Positions 43,201 through 53,491 of a stretch of 64,000 nucleotides of DNA are shown here, piece by piece. The notes beneath the pieces were generated by a model. It was given only the letters and a program-made list of their open reading frames with translations, was not told where the DNA came from and searched no databases. This DNA is from Punctularia strigosozonata HHB-11173 SS5. Taxonomy: Eukaryota > Basidiomycota > Agaricomycetes > Corticiales > Punctulariaceae. Where the stretch lies: NCBI RefSeq assembly GCF_000264995.1, contig NW_006767433.1, positions 3,836,209-3,900,208 of the forward strand, read 5' to 3'. The position numbers and the translations under genes were made by a program. How positions within the stretch are numbered: position 1 is the stretch's first letter; each line of letters starts with the position of its first letter.

Positions 43201-45123
43201 GCACGCCTGTGACAGTCCCTTGCCCAAGCATCTTGCCATCTTCCTTCGCCACGCACGCTTTGGCTTCCTCGTGCGTCTTGAATGTTATAAGAACGATGCC
43301 AAGCGAGCCACCTGTCGCACGATCGAGCTGCGGGTCGAAGGAGATGAAGGAACCGTATTGGGAGAAGTGTCGCCGGATGAACGTGGTAGACGTGATGGGC
43401 GAAAGGCCCAGAATCAGTACAGAGGTCGCAGGCGGGGGCCCGACTGAATGCGCATCGTACTGCGCCCAAGATATCAGCCCAATGAGATTAGTCGCAAATC
43501 GGATCCAAAATACCTCATAACGAAGCTCGTAGAACAGTTGTCTGGCCGGCCTTTGTCGCTTCCTGGCATCTGGTGCCCTCCGGGGATCTGACACCACTAT
43601 TTCAGGTTGGCCTTCCAGCACTTCTCCCGCGTAACGAAACAGTATCTCCTTGTTCTTCCCTTTCCCTCTCAAACGTGCTTCTTCTCCAGCTTGTTCCTGC
43701 TCATCCTTCGCCTTCGCCTTCTCGAAGAGCGCTTCGAACTTATGGTGCTGGTTCCTGTCCGCCGAGAGGTTGTAATCAAACAATACCCGGAAATCCTTGG
43801 CAGAAGGATACTTCTCTCTCGGCGGAGGCCACGTCGGATTCGGAGGAAGCGAATATGTCTTGGGCGGCGTGGGATCTCGGGGCGGAGGGGATGGAGCTGT
43901 AGGATCGGCGGAAGGAGGAGGAGGAGAAACCGAAGCGACGGGAGTTTGCGCGAGTGGAGAAATAGAGATCACGCGTGGTGCACGAGTTTCTGTTGGTACA
44001 GGAACCAGCAGTCGTGTATCTGTAGGCGGCAGAGGAGCGGGCTCCGATGTAGGGGGTGGGGGCGGGGCGCCATCTGAGGGAGGAGGAGGCGGCAAGCCTG
44101 ATGGAGGGGGCGGTGGAGGCGGTGTGAGGCCCTCAGGTGGAGGTGGAGGTAGATGAGGAGGTTCATCGGACGGAGGCGGAGGCGGTGGAGGGTCTTTGGG
44201 TGGTGCAGGAGTTGCTGGTTCCGGTGGTGGGGGAGGTTGAAAAGGTGGAGGAGGCGGCTTCGTCTTTGGCTGGGGAGCCAGCGAGAACTTGAGTGGTCGC
44301 GCATCCGGATCTGGAGGCGGGAGGGCAGCTGGGGGTGGCGGTGCTGGAGGAGGCTGGCTGTCCGGCGGCTTGGGCTCCGGAGGTGGTTGGTGAGGTAGAG
44401 GCGGCGCCTCAGCCGACGGAGGCGCAGGAGGAGGTGCTGGGATGGGTGTATTAGGGGGCTTGGGTTGTGCAAACGTAATGCTGATACGTCTCGGTCCAGT
44501 TGGGATTGGGTGGCTGTTGAGCGGTCGCGGCGGTGGCGGTGGCGTCGTGGGAGGCTTCGCACCAAGGGAGAAACTGACACCTCGCCGTTCAGCTGGCGGA
44601 GGAGGAGGCGGAGAGTCTGGTGGCCTCGGTGGTTCGTTGGTAAACCCATTCGGAGCGCAATGAAGATGACTTGGACCCGCACCAGCGGTGGTGTGCGACG
44701 ACGACGACGCGCCTGGATCGGACCATCCATTAACATGAGTTTTGAGCGGCTGCGAGGTCCGCGCCTGTTCAGCAGCAGATCAGCTTACAATACACACCCA
44801 AGATCCAGACAGCGGCAATCATTCACATTCGCTCCAACTCCGTTCACTGGTGAACCAGCGTAAACGCGACTGGTGGGCTCAGGCGGCTTGCTGTTCTGGA
44901 CGTGAGCGAGACCCTTCGGACCCGTTGGGGGCGCGAACGACCGTCCACCTGGGCCGTTGATTTGAGCGGTCCATACGCCGTTCTGCGAGCCTTGTCCGTT
45001 TAGCAGCGACCGTGGGCCCGTCGGTGGCGCGGCGCCCAATTTGCTGGAAGACGCAGTGGCGGTAGCAGATACGTTGGATGGCTGGAGGGCGCGAGGACCG
45101 CGGGGCGGCGCTTTTCCCGACAT
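40294..45123 (-). CDS. SET1: Histone H3 lysine-4 methyltransferase Set1 (COMPASS catalytic subunit)
   Basis: Six exons, in genomic order 40294-40370, 40424-40545, 40606-42140, 42194-43459, 43514-44764 and 44827-45123, give 1515 residues. Set1 methylates H3K4 at active promoters within COMPASS. From the N-terminus: about 500 residues dominated by proline runs (for example in 44050-44400), an RRM-like domain (TSVLILGLSPITSTTFIRRH, GSLGIVLITFKTHEEAKACV), an Arg/Ser-rich region, a second RRM-like segment (VLQDYQGWYVTFNTKDAARR), and an N-SET region (RRAQGLEEINQVQRAM). The SET domain follows (KKHLRFARSPIHDWGLYAME, GEMVIEYVGEVIR, GRLINHSCDPNCTAKIITIN), then the post-SET cysteines (CLCGSAKCRGYLN) at the very end. 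All catalytic motifs are intact. Two introns (43460-43513 and 40371-40423) read through or nearly so, but removing them restores family sequence. Confidence 0.96.
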
Positions 45124-45509
45124 TCAAGCCGTGGCTGTCGCGCACCAGTAGCCAGAACGACGCGGAGGACGGTGAGGTTGGAGGGGGAGGTGGTGAGCGA
45201 CAGAGACAGAGAGCCGTGTTGGGCCTTGTTTGCCCCGGCGCTTGAGCGCTTCGGCTGCCACAGGGGCCTCTTGCCGACGACCAACGCCATTGTCCTTGGC
45301 CAAGCACGCTCGGGGCAACACATCCACCTATCACGAAAATGCGTCGTCACTGTCACTTGTGCTCTCGCGTGCCTCCTTATCTCAGAGATCGCAATCAAGT
45401 ATATGTTTAGATATTCTTGGTGAATTCAACAAGCTGCCACAGTGCGGGCTGAAGAATCGCAGGCACACGCTGCCCACTGATTATCGTCCATAGGACCCCC
45501 ACTCTACCA
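45124..45509. other. Intergenic region between SET1 and the second S41 gene
   Basis: A 386-bp spacer; both neighbours are on the minus strand, so it holds the SET1 promoter and the 3' end of the S41 gene. No coding signal. Confidence 0.4.
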
Positions 45510-48171
45510 TCACTTGAACAGCTGGCTCTCCCTGTCCGATAGTCAGCACCGTTATCGCCCATGATCACACAGCACAGACTCACGCAAATGTCCAGAGCTT
45601 CAGAGGATTGTTGTAAGTATCCTTCGTGTACGGAAATCGGACTGTGTCACACGGACAGTCGTGATGAGTGCACGTAATGGCAGTCTCGCGCTGTGGCACT
45701 CACACTGCGACGGCTCGGAAACATAGGCGATAGGTCTCAACTCGTCGAGGAAGCTCCATGCAGTGCGCCAGTTCACCCTGTATAAATAGTCTTCGTCAGA
45801 GATTTCGCAGACGGCCAGTATTGAGACATCCCACCGCATGTCTCCATCGATCAACAAGTCGGGGGGCGCCAACGGATCACCGTTCAAACCTGCAGTCTTG
45901 ATCTCCGACTTCAGATCAGAAAACTCCAGGACCTGGTTTCCAGCCATGCCTTCGCTCCAGGAACGACCGTCAACGAGCCGCTTTAACAGCTTAGATGGGG
46001 TGCCCACCCTTGTACTCCAAGGTCTCGCCCGGCTTGCCCCCAAATGTCGCAATCTTGACGTGGTAGTGCTCGAACATGAGCGTGCTGAACATTGAGCAAG
46101 TCGATGCACAATTGCCATTGCCGACGATGGCGACTTTGTTCAGGTCGAAAGGCGGGTTCCTTGGCATGTCGATATTGAATGGAGTACATATGTCCTGCAT
46201 TGTAGAAGGCATCGTCAGGGTTTCCTCGAGCGCATGTATATTCCCGGTCGTCACGAACGTGGAACCTCTGAGCATCCTTTTCGATCTGCCCGTTCACCGG
46301 CTCCTCTGTCTCGTTCGGTGGGTCGATGTAGTTGTGCGTAGGCGGAAACTCGGTGTCGTTCAGGAATGCCCAATTGACGGGGTTGTAAAAGGTGCCGATC
46401 TCAGACAAGTTCAACGCGATATTCGCTCGGACGACCTTCTTCGCGAGTGTGTTGGCACGGTTTGTGGTTTGGAAACCACTGTGCGATAAATTGACGAGCT
46501 TGTTGTTAGTGCCAGTAGTGAAAGCATCCAATGGTACTCACGGATAGCCGATCCTTGAACCTGCCAAGAACTGATGCAAGAATTGACCGAGGCAAACGAA
46601 ACCCCCTATACAGACGTCGTTCTGACGAAGGAGATCTAGAACGTGGGAGGCGAGACTAACCTCCGTTGTTGCTGAGGTCGATAATGAGCTGACTCACGCC
46701 CGCTTTCTTGAATGCCGCGGTGGCTGCCTGTACGTCGGTCTGGAATCCGACGAAATCATCAGGCTCGAATGACCCAACAAACATCTACGAAGGCCACATT
46801 AGTCATCGTAATCTCGCGCGGGCAGATCGAGAACGCACAACGCCTGTCTTGTTACCAGGAAGGATATATGACTTGATAACGCCCTCGCTGCCGTTCACAG
46901 CCGGAAGACCGGGAACGAACTGATTTGGCAGGCCAACACCATTCGCCGGACCTTTCTTGTCGACGATCACGCCTCGCGCAAGCCGTTTCTTGACTCCATC
47001 CTCAGTCGACTGCACTTGAGGTGCAACACCGGTGGTCCGGAAGTCCTCGCCGTTCGTTGCGTCGGTTGCAGCGCAGTTATTGGCCCAGCTGAGGGAAACA
47101 AGTTCAGCATGAGGATCTTATTTTACAGCAGATGTCACCTGCGCGTACTAGGAGGCGGAATCGGTGAATGGGACACCGCCGAAGGACGCCAGGTAAGGGA
47201 CAGTCACGGTCTCCTCCTTAGTAGAGTTGGCCGGGATGAGCTTGAAGGTGAGCGATTCCTGGTCAGGGAAGGGAGGGCCACCCAGGTCTCCGAAACGCTG
47301 GCTGAAGTCGGTGTCCTACACATACCGCATGAGGTCGAGGTTCTGACCCACAAGTGACTATTATTACTCACCACGATGCGGTAGGAACTCAACACTGAGT
47401 TAACCCGAACACCATGATCAAGGTAGTTCCCGCTGATCGTATCTGCGATAAGGTCAATATAATCCAGGGCCGCTAGTCCCTCGATTTCCAATACTTTTGC
47501 GCCAGCAAGACGTTGCCAGTTGAAGCCAATTGAGTCGAAGAATGCTGTGTAGTTTGCGCCAACGAGCGGCACCAGGTCTACGGAGTCCGGAATAACGAAA
47601 ACGTTCTGGGCCCCGTTCTCTTCCAAGATGACGACAGGAGCAGGGAGCAGGTTCTGATATGTGTCATAGCATGATGGGAACCAACCTATGCAGCTCTGTT
47701 AAATATCGACTTCCGATGGTAGTAGAATCTCGTACGAGTGTGACCATCGTTCAAACGGGTCGTAAAGTTCCAAATGGCCCTGTTGAAGTCATAATCTGTC
47801 TAGAACCGCCCGTGAACACGTAGCTACAGGATAACACAGATAACCGTACGCACCTCGTATTTTGTCGCGTTGATCTTCGCAATCTCCGCGCGAATGTTGG
47901 CGGTGGAGTCTTGGAAAGGCGCCGGGGAGTTCAGGTACCAATCCTCGAAAGTGTAGAAGTCGAACACTCGCGCCACGGCACCGAGCACGTTGTCCTTCAG
48001 CGTCTCGTTGAACGGGAAGGCCTTCAAGCATGCGAGCGCATCATTCGGAGGCACGAATGTAAGGCCCGCAACCTTGGTGCAAGGGTCGCTAGTGGAAGGA
48101 GCAGCTCGAATTCGGGTTGACAGGGCGAGAGTCGACACAAGTAATGCGCTGAGGTAGTAGCAGCCCACCAT
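45510..48171 (-). CDS. Secreted S41-family peptidase, copy 2
   Basis: Thirteen exons, in genomic order 45510-45531, 45584-45641, 45704-45777, 45835-45949, 46008-46194, 46259-46478, 46542-46605, 46661-46784, 46839-47088, 47149-47315, 47372-47685, 47736-47799 and 47854-48171, give 658 residues with every phase closing. The order of motifs matches the copy at 23462-25707: a signal peptide (MVGCYYLSALLVSTLALSTR), ARVFDFYTFEDWYLNSPAPF, NDGHTRWFPSC, AGAKVLEIEGLAALDYIDLI, FVGSFEPDDFVGFQTDV, LIIDLSNNGGGFVCLG, and the nucleophile region GNGNCASTCSMFSTLMFE. The C-terminus is YTKDTYNNPLKLWTFAESQL. The paralogues clearly share ancestry but this copy has seven more introns. The substrate is unknown; secretion is inferred from the signal peptide and the glycosylation-type sites. 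Confidence 0.88.
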
Positions 48172-49204
48172 CTTGCGAGATTCTGGACGAGAAACTCGAG
48201 CTCTGGCTAGCTCCGAAAGCCTCCCTGTCTGGAAAGCGGTTCCCCATGGCTTTTAAGGACCCGGGTAGAGAAGCCTTCTACCGTTCTCCGTCATACGGAT
48301 GTTTCCCCAGATACCATGAGGTATTCCCGATGATAGCGCAGCGATTCCTAGTACCACCGCCACCGAGTTGACCGATCACGATTTGTCGGTGGATCCGAAG
48401 CGGGTATGGTATGGTATAGAATTGTTATCGCGCCATAATGGAGGAAATTCTGGAGGCACATGAACAGCATGCGCGTGCGCGAGGGTGTGAGCGCCCTTGG
48501 ACAGGATTATACTAAGATAACTCGCATAGAGGCAGGGTAAGCGAGATGCTTGCTCATGCGGCGGCGAATTGGCGGGATCGCGGTCAAGAAAGGAAGTCGT
48601 AGCCGTGGTGAATGCCAGTCCGAAATAGCGACCATGCGGTGGAAGTTCGATGGAAGCCAGCTGGCGCCATAGAGATACCGCTGGGGGTTACAAGGGGTTA
48701 CACGCCTCGTGCCGGAGTGAAACACTGGACCGTTCTGAGGTTGCTGCGGTTTCGTGGAGTTTCAAAGAGGTGTTGTGAGCAGGCGTATGAGATACCGAGC
48801 CCAAGCGATCAGATGATACCTTCAAGCTTCAAGTTTGTCGTGCGACGGAACGGCCCAAGAGGTGCGCATTACGTTGCATGCACTCTATTAGACCGATCTC
48901 CCCAGGCAAACGGCTGTTGATGTATGGTACGCGGTGGAGGCAACGATTTAAGCATCAGAGTAACGCGATATGTAGCCTTGTAGGTGTCGATTCCCATGAA
49001 CCGTGTATGCATCACGCGCCCAGTGCATCAAATCGTCTGATCGCAGGGCACAAGATTAGATAAATAACACGCTACGACATTGATATCATGAAGATATCAT
49101 GAATAGCAACGCCTCATAGCAAAGCGCAGGGCTGCTTGTTACAGTTCGCCAAGTTGATGCAGCCACAATCGCTCCGTCGAGAGCTTTAGAGAAAAAGACG
49201 ATCA
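48172..49204. other. Intergenic region, about 1 kb
   Basis: The promoter of the S41 gene on the left and the 3' end of the PIG-T gene on the right. Short frames only. A near-direct repeat of ATGGTAT occurs around 48407-48416 and GATATCATGAA recurs at 49080-49100. No gene or transposon end seen. Confidence 0.4.
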
Positions 49205-50956
49205 CTACTGCTTTGGTATGCAATCATCACTGATCTCGACAGCAGGGTTCCGGTCGGCATCTCGTATTCCAGCTTGTGCTTCTGGTCCAGCCACCGGAAG
49301 GTCTACATCCACCACCAGGAATCGTCTCGTCAGCAGGTTGAAGACGCTGCCAAATATGAGTGCAATGAGCGTGCAACTCATGATGATGACGTTATAGGGC
49401 ATGCTGAAATCCGGAGTCGCGAGATCAACAAGCAGCGCTGGGGTGTAGATATAGGCTCTTCCGTGTTCATCAGCCGGGTGCGAAGAGTTGGCACCGACGC
49501 CGCGCTGCCCGCGCAGCGTCAAGATTGCCGGAGGCAGATCCCATCCCCGTTGGGCATCCGGCATGTGGTCGGTGTACTTCAAGAACGCTTTCTCCACCTT
49601 CATGTTAATCCTGAGCGTGCCTTTGGGCGGGATGCGAAGTGCGGCTTGGAGCAAAGTTGGACGCGCATCCGATGATGGCACATACTCGAGCACGCGCATG
49701 AGATCAGGACGCGGGACGCCATCGAGGGTAACATCGAGGGTGTGCATGTAGAACGTAACGAGCCACGGCATAGTCTCCGTGTACAGCAGTTGAACATCTT
49801 CATCGAGAGTGTTCTGCAGCGCCGCGGAAAGCAATCCGCGCGCTTGCGAGGATGTCGTAAGCTTCCGGGTGGCTCGCACTGGCGGCGTCTTCTGTGAGTT
49901 GCAGAGGGGTGGTGGTGTCGGAGACAGAGGGGGCACGAATGCGCGTTCCATAGGCCAAACCATACCTATATCCAACGGGGTGGTAGTCTGGACGTCGTAC
50001 ACCGCGACACCTTCCTCCTTATGGACAACATGGGAGTCGGGAGAGAGCGCATAGGGGACCCCGTCCATAGGCAATCCAACACGCACAAGGCTGCTTCGCG
50101 CCACGGGGCAACCCCGCTCGATGGTGCGGCCGAAAAGGCTCGGGAGAGACCAGTCGCGCTTGTGATCGGACGAAAGACGGACGGGATCGAAAACAGCTTG
50201 AAACGTTAAGCGAACCTCTACCCCCTTCTTGCCCGTCCTTCCGCCGTGGTAGAACACATGGACTCCCATGCCATGCCAGTCCGCATCGAACAGTTTGTAG
50301 GAGTTGAGCAGCTGTGCTATGCCGGAGCGTGATGTGCAAGGCAGAAGCTTGAGGAAGGGTGTTAAATTTTCTGTGCAGACATTTTCGGAAGGAAGGCTGG
50401 CGTGGCGGAGCTGCACCGACGTGTCCAATGACGGAAGTGAGCCAAGGAGTGGAAAGGCGCTGTACGGGACCGTCGTGCGTTTATCGTCCATGCTCGTGAG
50501 CGATGCACAGAAAAGACCTGCTAGGCCGTTCCGGAGACCTGTCCACCGCGCATCAACCCCTTCGTCGCCACCATGACCGTCACTCGCCATCCATGCCCAC
50601 AGCTCTGCACCAGTGCCAACGCCCTCCTCTACTGCATCCGGATATCCCCATTTGATATAGTCCCATTTACCCGAGTTCAAGGATAGATGCATCTCGGTGA
50701 CGGAGAACTCTTTTAATATTTGACCGAGCGAGAGCGGAAACAGCGTAAAGTGCTGAGGCGTGTCACCGGTATCCAACGGATAGGGTGGGGACGGGCCATC
50801 CAGCAGCGTGCCAAATGCAAAGCGGGCTGCGACTTTTCCATCGGGAAGAGGACGGATGGTCAGAGATTCCTCAAAGCTTTCGCGCGGGGTGTTGACGAGG
50901 GCGTAGAGACGGGGCACGACCAGCGCGAGGAGAAAAGCGAGGCGCGTGCCACCCAT
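49205..50956 (-). CDS. GPI16: GPI transamidase subunit Gpi16/PIG-T
   Basis: A single exon of 583 residues, unusual in this intron-rich window. Gpi16/PIG-T is an ER membrane glycoprotein that links to Gpi8/PIG-K by a disulfide and helps attach GPI anchors to proteins. Visible features are a signal peptide (MGGTRLAFLLALVVPRLYAL), ESFEESLTIRPLPDGKVAAR, FTLFPLSLGQILKEFSVTEM, LNSGKWDYIKWGYP, the ENLTPFLKLLPCTSRSGIAQ block with the conserved cysteine region, and a C-terminal membrane helix near residues 522-545 (NVIIMSCTLIALIFGSVFNL) with a short cytoplasmic tail starting LTRRF. The length fits the fungal family. It is transcribed divergently from the hydrolase gene at 51238. Confidence 0.95.
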   Translation of the reverse strand: MGGTRLAFLLALVVPRLYALVNTPRESFEESLTIRPLPDGKVAARFAFGTLLDGPSPPYPLDTGDTPQHFTLFPLSLGQILKEFSVTEMHLSLNSGKWDYIKWGYPDAVEEGVGTGAELWAWMASDGHGGDEGVDARWTGLRNGLAGLFCASLTSMDDKRTTVPYSAFPLLGSLPSLDTSVQLRHASLPSENVCTENLTPFLKLLPCTSRSGIAQLLNSYKLFDADWHGMGVHVFYHGGRTGKKGVEVRLTFQAVFDPVRLSSDHKRDWSLPSLFGRTIERGCPVARSSLVRVGLPMDGVPYALSPDSHVVHKEEGVAVYDVQTTTPLDIGMVWPMERAFVPPLSPTPPPLCNSQKTPPVRATRKLTTSSQARGLLSAALQNTLDEDVQLLYTETMPWLVTFYMHTLDVTLDGVPRPDLMRVLEYVPSSDARPTLLQAALRIPPKGTLRINMKVEKAFLKYTDHMPDAQRGWDLPPAILTLRGQRGVGANSSHPADEHGRAYIYTPALLVDLATPDFSMPYNVIIMSCTLIALIFGSVFNLLTRRFLVVDVDLPVAGPEAQAGIRDADRNPAVEISDDCIPKQ

Positions 50957-51237
50957 GCTGGCTTGGGAGTCTGCACGTTATCGGAGGACGGTAGCAATGT
51001 TCTTCAACGGTCGACGAAAGCAGGCATCGGAATATGGTGAAGCTTCAAGGATTGAAGCTGAAGCGCGGCGGGAAAGAGTTGGAGGAGATCACACCTCCAA
51101 CAGATTGCCGGATTCATCGCCACCCCCGCGCGTGTGATATCGCTCCGAGCGCTGCCAGGACCAGTATAAGTATATGTGCTCCTCGCCTGGCGGTCCGCAA
51201 GTGAGAGTCCAGCTCTAACCACGACGGGAACGCGGAG
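50957..51237. promoter_or_regulatory. Bidirectional promoter region between GPI16 and a hydrolase gene
   Basis: 281 bp separate the two start codons; both promoters must lie here. CAGTATAAGTATATG near 51162 contains TATA-like sequence about 70 bases before the hydrolase ATG. Confidence 0.45.
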
Positions 51238-53119
51238 ATGAGCTCGTATCAACCCCCTACTTCGTTTCGATACCGACCGTCCGTCCACCCAACCCGCGAT
51301 TCTCTCGTTCTGCCCAAACCTCTTCCGACCCCACCAACCTCCAGGCCAACGTCTTTCCCTGATCTACCCTCCCCTGTCCGTGCCTCTCAGATCAACAACT
51401 ACGCTCTATCTACGCACGTCCTGCCCTCCCCACGCTCCCGCATCTCGCCTCGCGTCCCCCTACCAGACGCATCAGCCCCACCCTTGAGCTTGAATGCATC
51501 CAAGGCAGAGCGCGACGCGCAATATTCGCGGATCGCGAAAGAAGTGGCCGAGACGAACAGAAAGCACTATGCGGGACAATATGATGATTGCTCGCACGAT
51601 ATGGAACTGTGGAACTGCGTCAACCGCCATGTCCTCCAGAAGTCTCCGAAAGAAGGTCACGACAGCAGAGGAAAGCGTATCACGCTAATCCTTGCGCATG
51701 CAAACGGTTTCCCGAAAGAGGTCCGTATAACAAGAACAACGCTCGTATGTTTTTCCGTGTTAACGCACGTACGACTAGATATGGGAGCCCACCCTCCAAT
51801 CGCTCATCTCGCATTCCGAGTCCGCGGACTACATCATCGAGGAAATCTGGAGCTGGGAAGCCGTTCAACACGGTGACTCGGCGTTGATCAACGCCAAAGC
51901 GCTGAGCGGGGTCCGTAAGTCTGTCTATGCTGTATTCTCCCAGTGGAGCTCAAGCACTGCGACTGACATTATTACGGCCAGATGATTGGGCGGACAACTC
52001 GCGAGATATATTGAATTTCCTTATTAACTATATGCCTTCTGCGGGTTCCGATGAATCGCTGCCCACGCACCTCAACCCCGTAGAGCCTTCCGTAAGCGCT
52101 TTCCGCGCGAAGTCCGGATTCTCCGACCGAACTCTAGTCGCTATAGGCCATTCCTACGGAGGAACAACGTCGTAAGTTTCCACACCGCATTTTCCGAACA
52201 TGAAACTCAAAATTATGCAGAGCCTTCGCCGCACTGACACATCCATGGCTCTTCTCGGCTATCATACTCATTGATCCCATAATCAATCCAGCATCCGACT
52301 ACGGCGAGAAATACGTCCATCATCTCGTTGCAGGCGCTATCAAGAGAAGGAATGGATGGAGTTCAAGGTTCTGTTTAATTCTCTCGTGGAATTGTCAGAC
52401 AGTTGATGATAATGTTGGTCTTAAACAGAGCGGAGGCATTAGAGCAGTTCAAACGGATTCCATTCTTTGCCGCTTGGGAACCAGCCGTCCTTCAACGTTA
52501 CATCGACTTCGGATTATACGAGGATAGAAAAGGTCAATTCCAGCTCAAGATGACGCCGATTCAGGTAGGCTCCTTGCTCAGTACCAGCGGATGACTCATC
52601 ACCTATGCTCTGTCAGGAAGCTGTTGCATTCGTAGAAACTCGCTTATCAGCGAAAGTGTGGGATCTTATGCCTTTGCTTGATGAGCAAGTCGCGTTGCAC
52701 TGGGTCAAACCCGCACGTTTGCTGAGTATGTGCGTACTGTACACGCTTACCCGTGAAAACGACTGAATCACAATCCCGTATCTAATGGCCATCATTAGCC
52801 CGGGGTTGAGAACGAAAGAAGAATCCGAAAAAATCGCTCAGGAACTTGTCTGGCTTCGTCCTGCCAATGCAAGCAACACCATCCTCCCCACCGGACACTT
52901 GGTGAGTTTCGTTCTGCGTGATGGCATTTACGACTTATCTATTGCGATCCCACTAACACAGGTCCCCCATGAGTCTCCATCCTCTTTGGGTCAGTAAACA
53001 CGGCTCTATCCCGTAATTATGTACTCATCTACTACTGCTGTCCAGCGCAAGATTTGCACCTATTTCTCGTTAAGAAATACGGTCGTTCTGTTAGATATCA
53101 CAGCAATGCGAAGCTGTAG
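51238..53119 (+). CDS. Alpha/beta hydrolase with peroxisomal-type C-terminus (paralogue of the 17-19 kb gene)
   Basis: Nine exons, 51238-51720, 51779-51914, 51982-52171, 52221-52367, 52429-52564, 52617-52729, 52799-52901, 52962-52989 and 53046-53119, give 469 residues. Motifs are ITLILAHANGFPKE, IWSWEAVQHGDSALINAKAL, DWADNSRDILNFLINYMP, the nucleophile elbow AIGHSYGG, AIILIDPIINP, and TGHLVPHESP with the probable catalytic His. The C-terminus is SNAKL; its last three residues match the PTS1 peroxisomal signal. Every intron falls at the position and phase found in the paralogue at 17468-19277, and exons 3 and 8 have identical lengths in both (190 and 28 nt). All introns here start with GT. The family includes Lpx1-like peroxisomal lipases and fungal toxin-pathway hydrolases; the substrate is not known. 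Confidence 0.88.
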
Positions 53120-53491
53120 ATGGCATTTAGGTCCTGTGCTACGTGTCAACGTATTTGTTGTAGGTCATGTGGCGATAAAGCCAAGTTTGATACCGCGTCA
53201 TTCGTTGATCCAAGCCGTTGTTGATTCCAGGCACAAAACCTTTACGACTTTCTACGCAAGAAATATATAGATCCGATCTATCTCATTCGCAAACCAGTGC
53301 TAAATTGTTATATATGGGTTTCATATATTTGCCTCTCCGCCGCTGCATCTCAATGGGATGATAAGGATATATTATTGCAGCTGTCCAAAGCAAAGACATT
53401 AGGATATCCAAATAATGCAGATGGTAGTGATACAATTGGATGAGATACAAATAGCAGCAGATATCGAACGTCCGGATCCCACCTACGGAGA
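53120..53491. other. Intergenic region between convergent genes
   Basis: 3' untranslated regions of the hydrolase gene and of IRE1. AT-rich, no coding signal. Confidence 0.45.
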
